A stretch of 64,000 nucleotides of DNA. It comes from an uncultured Acidimicrobiales bacterium (GTDB lineage Bacteria; Actinomycetota; Acidimicrobiia; Acidimicrobiales; SHLQ01). Numbering within the stretch: the first letter of the stretch is position 1; the number at the start of each line of letters is the position of its first letter. The notes under the pieces are model-generated. The model saw only the letters and a list, made by a program, of their open reading frames with translations, ran no database searches and had not been told where the DNA came from. The DNA lies in contig CALLQB010000044.1 in NCBI GenBank assembly GCA_938015295.1, forward strand, positions 20,072-84,071. Reading direction: 5' to 3'. Below are positions 46,986 through 55,200 of the stretch, piece by piece. Position numbers and translations under genes: made by a program.

Positions 46986-47861
46986 ATGCAGGATCTACAG
47001 GGAAAAACAGCGGTCATCACCGGCGGAGCAAGCGGCATGGGCAAGGCGTTCGCCGCCAAGTTCGGCGCGAGCGGCATGAATGTGGTGATTGGCGATATCG
47101 AAGAACCGGCTCTCGAAGCCACCGTTGCTGAGCTGCGCGACGCAGGCGTGGAGATAACCGGCGTCCGTACTGACGTTTCCGACCCCCAAAGCGTTGACGA
47201 ACTCGCGGAGGCTGCACGTGCGGCCTACGGTGGCTTCGATTTGGTTGCCCTCAATGCCGGTGTGGGCGGAGGTACCGGGCGTCTCGAAACGCTCAGCCTC
47301 AAAGATTGGCAATGGACGATCAACGTCAACATGTGGGGAGTTATCCACGGCATCATGACGTTTCTCCCCGAGCTCAAGGCGAAGGACTCCGGCCATGTGC
47401 TCATCACGGCGTCGGTCGCCGGACACCTTTCGTACCCGAGCATGGGTCCATACAACGCAACCAAATTCGCTGCGGTAACCCTTGCAGAGACGCTCAAAGC
47501 AGAGCTGACCGAAGATGGCTCAAACGTCGGCGTTACCTGCCTTTGTCCAGGTCTGGTCATGACCGGCATATTTCAGTCCGAACGCAACCGTCCCGAGACC
47601 TTGATCGAGTCCGGCCCTGCAGAAGAGCCGCAGTCCGCGGAGAACCAGGCTCGTCGCGAAGCAATGATCGAGATGATCGTCGCGAACAGCAAGAGCGCCG
47701 ACATGGTCGCTGAGCTCGTGCACGATGCGGTCACCGAGAACACGTTCTGGGTATTTACCGATGGCGACTTCGACGCCGCGATGGCCGAACGTCACCGCGC
47801 AATTCAGCAACGCCGTACCTACGCAACGGGCGAGAGCCTGCTCTCCATCTACGACCAATGA
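46986..47861 (+). CDS. Short-chain dehydrogenase/reductase
   Basis: The 291-residue SDR has TGGASGMGKAF, IGDIEEPALEATVAEL, NAGVGGGTG, the serine in ITASVAGHLSY and YNATKFAAVT. An extended C-terminal region follows, with a conserved TGIF motif. It is an NAD(P)-dependent oxidoreductase. The pattern is like mycobacterial SDRs acting on lipophilic alcohols or ketones, but the substrate is unknown. It overlaps the IspD-like gene by four bases. Confidence 0.9.
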   Translation: MQDLQGKTAVITGGASGMGKAFAAKFGASGMNVVIGDIEEPALEATVAELRDAGVEITGVRTDVSDPQSVDELAEAARAAYGGFDLVALNAGVGGGTGRLETLSLKDWQWTINVNMWGVIHGIMTFLPELKAKDSGHVLITASVAGHLSYPSMGPYNATKFAAVTLAETLKAELTEDGSNVGVTCLCPGLVMTGIFQSERNRPETLIESGPAEEPQSAENQARREAMIEMIVANSKSADMVAELVHDAVTENTFWVFTDGDFDAAMAERHRAIQQRRTYATGESLLSIYDQ

Positions 47862-48514
47862 GCGACGGGTCCCCCATCGTAACCACCGTGGTTTTCGCCG
47901 CCGGAGCTGGCGACCGGTTCGGCGGTCCAAAACAGTTTGCCGATCTGGGTGGTGAGCGCCTCGTCGATCGGGTGGTCCGTACAGCGACGACGGTCTGTGA
48001 TCACGTTGTGGTTGTTGTGCCCGAGGGACATCACTGGGACGGTCCCACGGTTTCTGGCAGTTGTGTTGGTGGCGACAGCCACGCAGCGTCGGTGCGTAAC
48101 GGTATGGCAATCGTGCCGTCTGGCACCGACATCGTCGTTCTCGCGACGGCCTCGCATCCTCTCGCGTCTGCGGCGCTGTACAGGCGCGTGATCGACAGGG
48201 TCCGAAACGGTGCCGACGCCGCAACGCCTCGAGGCCATCTCCCCGATGCCCTCAAACGGTTCTCGGGTACCGACATCGTTGAAACGGTTGACAAGTCCGA
48301 ACTCGCCGCGGCCCAAGCACCCAGCGCGTTCGCCATTCGACCGCTAAAGCGGGCGTTGGCACACCAGCGCGACGTTCCTGAAGAGCTACAGCTCATCGAA
48401 GAGGCGGGGGGCTCGGTGTGTTTCGTCGACGGTGAGGACACCAACCTGCACATCACGTCGCCGCTCGAGCTCGAGATGGCCCGCCGGATCGCCGATCTGG
48501 TGCCCGACCCGTAA
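47858..48514 (+). CDS. IspD-like cytidylyltransferase, divergent
   Basis: The 218-residue protein follows the IspD plan (2-C-methyl-D-erythritol 4-phosphate cytidylyltransferase). The N-terminal [19 protein letters not shown] has the nucleotide-binding R and K, and the C-terminal [20 protein letters not shown] fits IspD. The metal-binding HDAARP segment is replaced by ATASHP, so the expected Asp is missing. It overlaps the SDR gene and precedes aroC. It may be a paralogue with altered or lost activity. A true ispD is not seen in this window. Confidence 0.65.
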   Translation: MSDGSPIVTTVVFAAGAGDRFGGPKQFADLGGERLVDRVVRTATTVCDHVVVVVPEGHHWDGPTVSGSCVGGDSHAASVRNGMAIVPSGTDIVVLATASHPLASAALYRRVIDRVRNGADAATPRGHLPDALKRFSGTDIVETVDKSELAAAQAPSAFAIRPLKRALAHQRDVPEELQLIEEAGGSVCFVDGEDTNLHITSPLELEMARRIADLVPDP

Positions 48515-48557
48515 CCGCATCGTTGTCGCGCCGCGATTGCCTCTATCCTCAACACCA

Positions 48558-49643
48558 ATGTCTAGTGTTTTCGGCACCCTCTTTCGCGTGTCAACCTTTG
48601 GTGAGTCACACGGCGGTGGTGTTGGCGCAATAGTCGATGGTTGTCCGCCACGTTTGGCGATTGACGTCGCTGAGATCCAGCACGATCTCGATCGCCGTCG
48701 TCCGGGCCAAAGTCGCCTCGTTACGCAGCGAGACGAAGCCGACCAGGTCGAGATCCTGTCCGGCGTTTTCGAGGGGCAGACCACCGGCACGCCCATTGGT
48801 CTCCTCGTTCGCAACAGCGACGCTCGTCCCGCGGCGTACGACCATCTCAAAGATGTGTATCGCCCGTCCCACGCCGACTTCACCTACGACCAGAAGTACG
48901 GCATCCGCAACTGGCAGGGCGGTGGCCGTTCTAGTGCTCGCGAAACCATCGGCCGGGTGGCGGCGGCAGCCATCGCTCGAAAGTTATTGACCACCGTGGC
49001 TGGCGTAGAGGTGCTCGGTTGGGTCTCGTCGATCCACACCATCGGCAGCAACGTCGACCAAGCATCGGTGTCGCTTGCCGACGTCGAGGCCGATCCGACC
49101 AGGTGCCCTGATCCCGACGCCGCGGCTGCCATGACCAGCGCCATCGAAGATGCCCGCCGCAACGGCGACTCTCTCGGCGGCGTCGTCACGTGCGTTGTCC
49201 GAAACGTGCCCTCGGGGCTTGGCGCACCCGTCTTTGACCGCCTCGACGCCGACCTCGCAAAGGGAGCTCTTTCTCTCCCGGCCTCCAAAGGTTTCGAGAT
49301 CGGCAGCGGCTTTGCAAGTACCGAGATGACCGGCTTGACCCACAACGACCCGTTCATCCCCGGGCCAGACGGTCCTCGTACGCGTACGAACAATTCCGGC
49401 GGTGTGCAGGGCGGTATCAGCAACGGCGAAGACGTTGTCTTTCGTGTCGCATTCAAACCAACGGGCACGATCAGTTCGAAGCAACAAACCGTCAACCGAG
49501 CGGGCGAAGCGGTTGAGCTAGCCGCCAAAGGCCGCCATGACCCCTGTGTCTTGCCTCGTGCAGTGCCCATGGTGGAAGCAATGGCACTCCTGACCGTTGC
49601 CGACCACTATCTGCGGCAACGTGCTGTCGACGTCCTCGACTAG
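48558..49643 (+). CDS. aroC: Chorismate synthase
   Basis: The protein has 361 residues from the ATG at 48558, where conservation begins with [21 protein letters not shown] longer frame upstream overlaps the previous gene. Family signatures are [37 protein letters not shown] and [15 protein letters not shown]. It converts EPSP to chorismate using reduced FMN and is the last step of the shikimate pathway. The rest of the pathway is not seen here. Confidence 0.97.
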   Translation: MSSVFGTLFRVSTFGESHGGGVGAIVDGCPPRLAIDVAEIQHDLDRRRPGQSRLVTQRDEADQVEILSGVFEGQTTGTPIGLLVRNSDARPAAYDHLKDVYRPSHADFTYDQKYGIRNWQGGGRSSARETIGRVAAAAIARKLLTTVAGVEVLGWVSSIHTIGSNVDQASVSLADVEADPTRCPDPDAAAAMTSAIEDARRNGDSLGGVVTCVVRNVPSGLGAPVFDRLDADLAKGALSLPASKGFEIGSGFASTEMTGLTHNDPFIPGPDGPRTRTNNSGGVQGGISNGEDVVFRVAFKPTGTISSKQQTVNRAGEAVELAAKGRHDPCVLPRAVPMVEAMALLTVADHYLRQRAVDVLD

Positions 49644-49715
49644 ATCCCGCGTACTTACCGGACTGCTCTGTCGGGTCTCCGGGAACTTCTTGGCGAGCAC
49701 CAGCGTTGCGGATGT

Positions 49716-50348
49716 ATGACGTTTTCCCGAATAGCGGCCCTCGCCGTCCTCGCTGCACTGGTTCTTGTGGTGGTCGCCGCACTTCTCACGTCGGGCGATG
49801 ATGACAGCGCCACGAGCGCCACTGCCGCCACGGCGATCGACGACGAAGCAACCGCTATCGCCCCGTCAGCCCAGTCGCCCGAACCCGAAGCACCGCCGGT
49901 CTTGCGCCCTCGCCCCGACCTGATCGGTATCGACGGTTGGCTGCAGGCAGAGTACGACTCACTCGATGATCTTGACGGGCAGGTGTACATCGTCGAGTTC
50001 TGGACATTCGGCTGCTTCAACTGCCGAAATGTAAAGCCGCACCTTCGAGCAATCTATGACCGTTATCAACCCGAGGGTCTCGAAATCGTCGGCGTGCATT
50101 CACCCGAGTTCGATTTCGAGAAGGATGTCGAGGCCATCGAGCAGGCCGCCCTCGACCAGAACGTCAACTGGCCGATCGCGCTCGATACCAATAAGCGATC
50201 GTTTAGGTCGTGGCAACAAGATCGCAGGTTCTGGCCTCGCACGTACGTCGTCGACCAAAACGGCGACATTCGCTACGACCACATCGGCGAGGGCGGCTAC
50301 GACGATCTTGAGGCCACCGTTGCCTGGCTGCTCACCAATGGCGCCTAA
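49716..50348 (+). CDS. TlpA/DipZ-like membrane-anchored thioredoxin
   Basis: The 210-residue protein has an N-terminal helix (IAALAVLAALVLVVVAALLTSG), a low-complexity linker and a thioredoxin domain. The active site is WTFGCFNCRNVKPH, a CxxC of the type seen in DipZ/TlpA C-terminal domains. FWPRTYVVDQNGDIRY supplies the cis-proline region. It should act in the extracytoplasmic space on disulfides or cytochrome maturation. A CcdA-like gene follows after 15 bases. Confidence 0.86.
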   Translation: MTFSRIAALAVLAALVLVVVAALLTSGDDDSATSATAATAIDDEATAIAPSAQSPEPEAPPVLRPRPDLIGIDGWLQAEYDSLDDLDGQVYIVEFWTFGCFNCRNVKPHLRAIYDRYQPEGLEIVGVHSPEFDFEKDVEAIEQAALDQNVNWPIALDTNKRSFRSWQQDRRFWPRTYVVDQNGDIRYDHIGEGGYDDLEATVAWLLTNGA

Positions 50349-50363
50349 CTCGATGCTCGGCCG

Positions 50364-50975
50364 GTGATGGACCTTTTTGCCGAGGGTCTGTGGGCGATCC
50401 GTCTACCGTGCACCCTCGCACTGCTGGTACCCGGGTTTGTTCCGCTGTTCGGCAGCCGGAACCGAGCGCCGCTCGCCGTCGGATTCTACGTTCTCGCTGC
50501 TGCCGCGGTGTTTTGGTTGAGGTCAACGGGCAACTTCTTTGATCAGCCCAAGGGTCTGCTGGCTTTGGCGGTCGGGCTTGTCGTCATTGGTCTGGCGATA
50601 CTCGGCTGGAAAGCGCCACGAGGCCGACCGGCCACCGTCGCCGCCATCGTCACCAGCAGTGGGTTTGGCGTGGTATCGGCATGGTTGTGGATTCCTTGTG
50701 TGGGTACTCACCTTGGCCGTCTACTCAACCGCACCAGCACCGAAACGTGGGCGCCGCTCCCCCAGTTCGCGGTGTATGTGGCCGGAGTGTGCGCGTTACT
50801 GATTGCTCTGGCTGCGCTGCCCTATGCAGTCGAGCGATTGGCTAGGTTCGCCGACAACGAGCGCCTGGCGATGGTTGGCGTCTCGATTGGTGTGGCGTTC
50901 GGCGTGATCGTCGGCGTCGGATTGTACGAAGACATCGTGGCCCAGCTTCTGCAGTGGTCGCTGAAGATTCAATAG
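50364..50975 (+). CDS. CcdA/DsbD-like membrane protein
   Basis: The 203-residue protein has six predicted helices. It starts at a GTG adjacent to an ATG. Conserved cysteines sit in RLPCTLALLVPGFV near the N-terminus and WIPCVGTHLGRLL in the middle; both are Pro-Cys motifs like the CcdA/DsbD pair. It would move reducing power across the membrane to the thioredoxin encoded just upstream. The sequence is divergent, so the call rests on the two Cys motifs, topology and neighbour. Confidence 0.65.
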   Translation: MMDLFAEGLWAIRLPCTLALLVPGFVPLFGSRNRAPLAVGFYVLAAAAVFWLRSTGNFFDQPKGLLALAVGLVVIGLAILGWKAPRGRPATVAAIVTSSGFGVVSAWLWIPCVGTHLGRLLNRTSTETWAPLPQFAVYVAGVCALLIALAALPYAVERLARFADNERLAMVGVSIGVAFGVIVGVGLYEDIVAQLLQWSLKIQ

Positions 50976-50987
50976 GTTTGCGGCTGG

Positions 50988-51881
50988 CTACCGGCCGTTG
51001 GCGGAGAAATGTTGATAGTCCTTGGCGGTGGTCCAGTTGCCGCCCCAGCTCCAGCCGATTTTTGCGAAAGCCTGCACCACCACGTCGTCGGCGGTCACCA
51101 TACCGGGGGCATCGGCCGAGCGGTCGACGTAGGGCCGGCCAACCTCTGGATCGACAAAGTCGCCTTTTACGTACGGGTTCACCAGCGGATTGATGTCGAT
51201 CGCTGTGCCGAACGCATGATTCGACCACGCCCCGGGCCGGTATGCGACCTCTCGACAGTTGAACGCCGAGGTGTTGTTGGCTTGCATCGAGGCTTGGTCG
51301 CTGCCGTCATAGGTGTCGACAAGATCGACCGAGGCAATCGGGAACCGGGCGTCGAACAGCTCCTCGAAGACCTGCGCAATACCCGCCGCGTGATCTTCAT
51401 GGACGATCACCCGACCGAGCCGCACGTCATCTTCATAGGACCAGTAGGAGACCTCTACAACACGAAGTTGCCCCAGCGGCACTGGGCACCCTTCGCGGAA
51501 CGACGACGGCGTCATCGCGGCGGCTAACGAGTCATCGATTTCGCCGATCGAACCGACATAGGAGGGTGAGCCGAACGTCGTCGGTGGCGCAACCAGTGTG
51601 GTCGGCACAACCGTTGTTGGTGGCACAGTCGTGGTTGGCACAACCGTTGTTGGTGCCACAGTCGTGGTTGGCACAACCGTCGTTGGCACAACCGTGGTTG
51701 GTACAACAGTCGTGACTGGCAGGACCGTCGTTGGCAGAGCCGTCTGCGCCGGCTCGCCGCCCGCTGAGCCACATGACACGCCGACAATGACAACCATGGC
51801 AGCAACAACAAGCGGCCTGCAGAGTTGTGCCGGTCTTGGCCGTTCGGCGTTCACCGCACCAGTGTGCCCGTTCATAGACAC
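50988..51881 (-). CDS. M15-family peptidoglycan peptidase, lipoprotein-like
   Basis: The protein has up to 297 residues from GTG at 51881; an ATG lies two codons later. A helix (PLVVAAMVVIVGVSC) ends in a possible lipobox cysteine (C37). A long Thr-Val-Pro repeat follows. The C-terminal domain carries ASWSNHAFGTAIDINPL-type sequence and DYQHFS, the zinc ligands H, D and H of M15 D,D-carboxypeptidases. It would cut wall stem peptides outside the membrane. The gene is convergent with the CcdA-like gene. Confidence 0.85.
   Translation of the reverse strand: MSMNGHTGAVNAERPRPAQLCRPLVVAAMVVIVGVSCGSAGGEPAQTALPTTVLPVTTVVPTTVVPTTVVPTTTVAPTTVVPTTTVPPTTVVPTTLVAPPTTFGSPSYVGSIGEIDDSLAAAMTPSSFREGCPVPLGQLRVVEVSYWSYEDDVRLGRVIVHEDHAAGIAQVFEELFDARFPIASVDLVDTYDGSDQASMQANNTSAFNCREVAYRPGAWSNHAFGTAIDINPLVNPYVKGDFVDPEVGRPYVDRSADAPGMVTADDVVVQAFAKIGWSWGGNWTTAKDYQHFSANGR
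51596..51740. repeat. Imperfect tandem repeat encoding a Thr-Val-Pro linker
   Basis: GTTGGCACAACCGT-type units of about 15 bases recur roughly nine times with small changes. On the minus strand they translate as repeats of VVPTT/TVAPTT in the M15 protein. The phase is always a multiple of three. It is coding low complexity, probably a flexible wall-spanning linker. It can slip and change length. Confidence 0.75.
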
Positions 51882-51910
51882 CTATCGGCGGCAGACACCG
51901 CCGCAGCAGG

Positions 51911-52267
51911 TCAGGCAGCGTTTGACGCTACAGATAAGTGCGACAGATACGGCAGGTGAGTCGACATCAACTGCTCGTAGTCGCGCAAGTACAAAATCTT
52001 TGCGTTGACCTCGGGAAACTTCTCGCGCAGCTTGCGGAGTTTGCGGTTCTTTTTCGTTACATGTCGCTGCTGCATCGTGGTGACTTCGATGTACAGATCG
52101 AAGTGGGGCAGAAAAAAGTCGGGCGAGAACGCCGACAACAGCGACCCATCGTCGTGGGTCTCGAGCACAAACGTCGTCGGCTCGTACAACCATTCAATGC
52201 CGTAGAAGTCGAGGATCGCCGCAATGTTTCGTTCGGAGATATGCGCGAAGTCGGTGGTTGCTGTCAT
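51911..52267 (-). CDS. PD-(D/E)XK nuclease-like small protein
   Basis: The 118-residue protein has a nuclease-like core: ISERNIAAILDFYGIEWLYEP with a helix-strand entry, then SPDFFLPHFDLYIEVT (D and E-x-V acids) and KKNRKLRKLREKF. This resembles restriction-endonuclease-fold proteins with PD...(D/E)xK. It is conserved in Actinobacteria near this regulator block. It overlaps the MerR gene by four bases, so they are coupled. Catalysis is not certain. Confidence 0.6.
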   Translation of the reverse strand: MTATTDFAHISERNIAAILDFYGIEWLYEPTTFVLETHDDGSLLSAFSPDFFLPHFDLYIEVTTMQQRHVTKKNRKLRKLREKFPEVNAKILYLRDYEQLMSTHLPYLSHLSVASNAA

Positions 52268-52758
52268 TGCGCTACAGCGGAACCTGCTTCGCCGCTCTCG
52301 TGTCCGTCGGCGGCCGGGAACAGCGCCACAATGCTTGCGTCGACCTCTTCTTTCACGCCGGCGAGCGGCAAAATGTTCAACACACCCTGACCCTTGCCGA
52401 GCAGATCGATAATCTCTTCGCCGCTTTGCACCAACACCGACCGGTTGCCGCTAATAACCAAGTTCACCGTGGTGACGTCTTCGCCTAGGTTGTCCCGAAG
52501 GTACGTAAAGACTTCCCGCACCGACTCAAGACGGATGCCGCTATCGAGAAGGTTTTTGATGACCTTCAATTCGAGCAGATCGCGGTAGGAGTACTGGCGG
52601 CGGCTGCCGCTGCCCTCGGCCTTGGTGATGCTCGGCGCAATCAGATCGGTGCGTGCCCAGTAGTCGAGCTGCCGGTAGGTAATACCAACAATCTCCGCGG
52701 TCTTCTTACCGCTGAAGCCAGCGGGCACATGCCCACCAAAAAGCGCGCCTTGGGTCAT
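52264..52758 (-). CDS. MerR-family regulator (Rv1830-like)
   Basis: From the ATG at 52758 (MTQGALFGGHV) the protein has 164 residues. A longer frame upstream is not conserved. The winged helix reads GFSGKKTAEIVGITYRQLDYWART, LIAPSITKAEGSGSRRQYSYRDLLELKVIK. A helical domain follows with SGNRSVLVQSGEEIIDLL. Position and type match the second MerR gene of the mycobacterial gcvH-garA block. Ligand and targets are not known to me. A perfect 30-base palindrome lies upstream. Confidence 0.87.
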   Translation of the reverse strand: MTQGALFGGHVPAGFSGKKTAEIVGITYRQLDYWARTDLIAPSITKAEGSGSRRQYSYRDLLELKVIKNLLDSGIRLESVREVFTYLRDNLGEDVTTVNLVISGNRSVLVQSGEEIIDLLGKGQGVLNILPLAGVKEEVDASIVALFPAADGHESGEAGSAVAQ

Positions 52759-52803
52759 TGTCGGAGGTCCCCGTCGTTCGGCCGAACACGTTCTAGTCGG
52801 CAA

Positions 52804-52833
52804 GTGACATCGGCGAAATTACGCCGATGTCAC
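52804..52833. promoter_or_regulatory. Perfect 30-bp palindrome upstream of merR
   Basis: GTGACATCGGCG (52804-52815) and CGCCGATGTCAC (52822-52833) are exact reverse complements around AAATTA. It lies 46 bases before the MerR ATG and after the bifunctional nuclease stop. It could be a terminator between the genes or an operator for the MerR protein, whose family binds dyads inside promoters. Confidence 0.6.
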
Positions 52834-52911
52834 GAGTGTAGGGCGCGCCGCGCGCGCCGACAACCATACTGCAGTTCGAATTCCCCGGTGCCGAGCAGCC
52901 GCTAGCCGACG

Positions 52912-53424
52912 CTAGCTACTGAAGTCTTCGGGGTTGATTTCTTCAATGAACTGGCGGAACTCTTCGACAACTTCTTCATGATCGGCGCCATCATCGTCGT
53001 CTTGTCCAACCTCGACCTCGACCTCGGGGATATACCCAGCTTCTTCAAGCACATCGTCAGCTGCGTAGACGGGCGCTCCAGAGCGCACTGCTATTGCGAT
53101 TGCATCCGATGGCCGACTTGAGATGGTGAACGTGTCGTCAGCGCGCCGCAAGAAAAGGTCGGCAAAAAACGTTCGATCGCTCAGCTCGGTAATCACGACC
53201 CGATCGACCGTCAATTCGACCTCATCGAGGATGTTGCTGATCAGGTCATGGGTCATTGGACGCGGCGGCTTCGCCTCTTCAAGTGCGAGCGAGATCGAAC
53301 TGGCTTCGGGTGCGCCGATGAAGATCGGCAAAAGCCGTGCATCACCTTCGCGTTCGCGAAGCAACACGATAGGAGCGTTTGTTGGCAGCTCGACCCGGAC
53401 CCCGACTACTTCCATTTCCTGCAT
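52912..53424 (-). CDS. Bifunctional nuclease family protein (DUF151)
   Basis: The 170-residue protein has VVGVRVELPTNAPIVLLRE, LLPIFIGAPEASSISLALE and PRPMTHDLISNILDEV, then SRPSDAIAIAVRSGAPVYA. This is the BFN/DUF151 pattern of Rv1829 homologues. An acidic C-terminal tail (EVEVEVGQDDDDGADHEE) follows. Some members degrade DNA or RNA in vitro; the bacterial role is unclear. It lies between the two MerR genes, as in mycobacteria. Confidence 0.92.
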   Translation of the reverse strand: MQEMEVVGVRVELPTNAPIVLLREREGDARLLPIFIGAPEASSISLALEEAKPPRPMTHDLISNILDEVELTVDRVVITELSDRTFFADLFLRRADDTFTISSRPSDAIAIAVRSGAPVYAADDVLEEAGYIPEVEVEVGQDDDDGADHEEVVEEFRQFIEEINPEDFSS

Positions 53425-53501
53425 CGGCCAGAGCCTACCGCTTCGTCCGCCAAGCAGGTAGGCGAGCCGAGGTGTCTTTGCCGGCCAAGGTCGCCTCGTT
53501 G

Positions 53502-54269
53502 TTAGCGACTGAGCGTTCCGCGCAGGCTCTGGCGCAACATCGCAGCCCGAAGTTCGGTTCCGAGAGCGGTCAAGTCGTCGACCGTGCGGGCGATCTCGGC
53601 ACGAGATTCTGCAGTCGTCGAGCGGTGTCGAGGCGTCACCAGCTGCTCAAAAACGTCGGCTTCACGATCGGCACTCTGCTTGTACATACGAAGGTGGCGG
53701 GGTTCGAGCCCTCGCTCGACGAACGCGGCAGCAAGCTTGGCCACCACAAGGGCCTCATCGTCGTAAATCTGCGTGCTTCCTGCCGACCTGCTGGAAAGCA
53801 TGCCAAACTTCTCGAGTTGATCGATCGCCGCCCGGTCGAGATTCGAGGCCGCTGCTAGCTCATCGGGAGTCAGGCTGACCGATGCCAGGTGTGCTGAGCG
53901 AGTCGTATCGCCCGACCCGTCACCGGCTGCTTCGGGAACCGACGCCGAATCGCTCGCCATCGCCGAAACAATGGCTGACACCGACTGAAGCGGCTCGGCG
54001 ACTTCGGCGACGGGTAGTTCACCACCGCCGTCCTCAAGCTTTTGTTTGATGACCTTCAGCGGAAGAAAGTGATCGCGCTGTTGCTCGAGGATCCATCGAA
54101 GTTTAGCGATGTCGCGCTCGTAGAACTTGCGATAACCAGACGGTGTGCGCTCGGGGTCGAGCAGGCCTTGGCTTTCGAGAAACCGGATCTTCGAGATGGT
54201 GATGTCGGGAAACTCTTCTTGCAAAAGCGCAAGAACTTCGCCGATCGATCGATGGGGCCGAGCGATCAT
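53502..54269 (-). CDS. MerR-family regulator (FtsR/Rv1828-like)
   Basis: The 255-residue protein has a winged helix in SIGEVLALLQEEFPDITISK and IRFLESQGLLDPERTPSGYR. A second, C-terminal helical domain has ELAAASNLDRAAIDQLEKFG. This two-part layout and its place beside the FHA gene match FtsR, which activates ftsZ in Corynebacterium. The FHA gene overlaps its start by four bases (ATGA). The bifunctional nuclease gene follows 77 bases later. Regulation of cell division is inferred. Confidence 0.87.
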   Translation of the reverse strand: MIARPHRSIGEVLALLQEEFPDITISKIRFLESQGLLDPERTPSGYRKFYERDIAKLRWILEQQRDHFLPLKVIKQKLEDGGGELPVAEVAEPLQSVSAIVSAMASDSASVPEAAGDGSGDTTRSAHLASVSLTPDELAAASNLDRAAIDQLEKFGMLSSRSAGSTQIYDDEALVVAKLAAAFVERGLEPRHLRMYKQSADREADVFEQLVTPRHRSTTAESRAEIARTVDDLTALGTELRAAMLRQSLRGTLSR

Positions 54270-54790
54270 GAACCAGTGCCGTGGAAGAAAAAGAGCTTGA
54301 ACTTGCCGATCTGCAACTCGTCGCCATCTTTCAAGACGGCTTCGTCGATCCGCTCGCGGTTGACGTAGGTGCCGTTCAGCGAACCCACATCGCGTACGAC
54401 GTACTCGTCACCGGTGCGTACCAGTTCGACATGGCGTCGCGACACGGTGACGTCATCGAGGAAAATGCCGCTGTCGGGATGTCGGCCAGCGGTAGTCAGA
54501 GGTTCATCGAGCGCGTAACGCGATCCGGCCTTGGTGCCGCGCTGGACAAACAAGACGCCGGTCGAGGCATCGAAATCGGACCGATCGAAATCGGCGTGCT
54601 CGTCGGGCTCATCGGCGGCTACGTGTGCGTCTTGCACCACGACAGGATCGATGTGAAGGTCGGCAACGTTGATGGCGTCGGTGCGGTCGTCGCGCGCTTC
54701 GCCAATCCGCACGCCACACGACGAGCAGAAGTTCGAGCCGCGGACATTGACGTGACCACAGCTAGGACAAGAGACCGAACCCTCTGACAT
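54266..54790 (-). CDS. Zinc-ribbon FHA domain protein (GarA/OdhI position)
   Basis: From the ATG at 54790 (MSEGSVSCPSCG) the protein has 174 residues. A zinc ribbon (C8, C11, C22, C25) begins it, then an acidic linker. The FHA domain has AGRHPDSGIFLDDVTVSRRHVEL and DVGSLNGTYVN, with the phosphothreonine-binding R, S and N. In GarA/OdhI the FHA is preceded by a phosphorylated ETTSVF motif; here the equivalent stretch is DASTGVLFVQRG. It overlaps the FtsR-like gene and follows gcvH by seven bases. Control by 2-oxoglutarate metabolism is uncertain. Confidence 0.85.
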   Translation of the reverse strand: MSEGSVSCPSCGHVNVRGSNFCSSCGVRIGEARDDRTDAINVADLHIDPVVVQDAHVAADEPDEHADFDRSDFDASTGVLFVQRGTKAGSRYALDEPLTTAGRHPDSGIFLDDVTVSRRHVELVRTGDEYVVRDVGSLNGTYVNRERIDEAVLKDGDELQIGKFKLFFFHGTGS

Positions 54791-54797
54791 GACGGCG

Positions 54798-55181
54798 TTA
54801 TCCCTCGATGAGGGCGGTGTAGGCGGCAGCGTCAAGCAAGGCTTCGTACTGCCCGGCCGTAGACGGCGTCATCGTCGCAATCCAGCCTTCGCCGTAGGGG
54901 TCCTCATTGATGCGTTCGGGGTTGTCGGTGAGGTGATCGTTTACCGAAACGATTGCCCCAGACAACGGAGCGAACAGGTCGGACACGGACTTTGTTGATT
55001 CGACCTCGCCAAACGTCGCGCCGGACTCGAGTTCGGCACCGATGTCAGGCAGTTCGACAAAGACCACATCACCCAACGCATCCTGTGCGTAATCGGTGAT
55101 ACCAATCTTGATCGACCCATCGTCTTCGAGCAGCGCCCATTCGTGGTCGGTTGAGTAGCGAAGGTTCTCGGGAACGTTCAT
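54798..55181 (-). CDS. gcvH: Glycine cleavage system H protein
   Basis: From the ATG at 55181 the protein has 127 residues (an ATG two codons earlier is possible; the longer upstream frame overlaps pgsA). The lipoyl lysine is K64 in FGEVESTKSVSDLFAPLSG. NVPENLRYSTDHEW at the start and NEDPYGEGW near the end are typical. It carries the aminomethyl group between GcvP and GcvT. It sits between pgsA and the FHA gene, as in other Actinobacteria. Confidence 0.95.
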   Translation of the reverse strand: MNVPENLRYSTDHEWALLEDDGSIKIGITDYAQDALGDVVFVELPDIGAELESGATFGEVESTKSVSDLFAPLSGAIVSVNDHLTDNPERINEDPYGEGWIATMTPSTAGQYEALLDAAAYTALIEG

Positions 55182-55200
55182 AACCATGAATCTAGTGGAT

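Noticed and set aside
51596..51740. Short direct repeats that could suggest a CRISPR array
   Set aside because: Units are about 15 bases, contiguous, in phase with the reading frame and without spacers. They encode the linker of the M15 protein.
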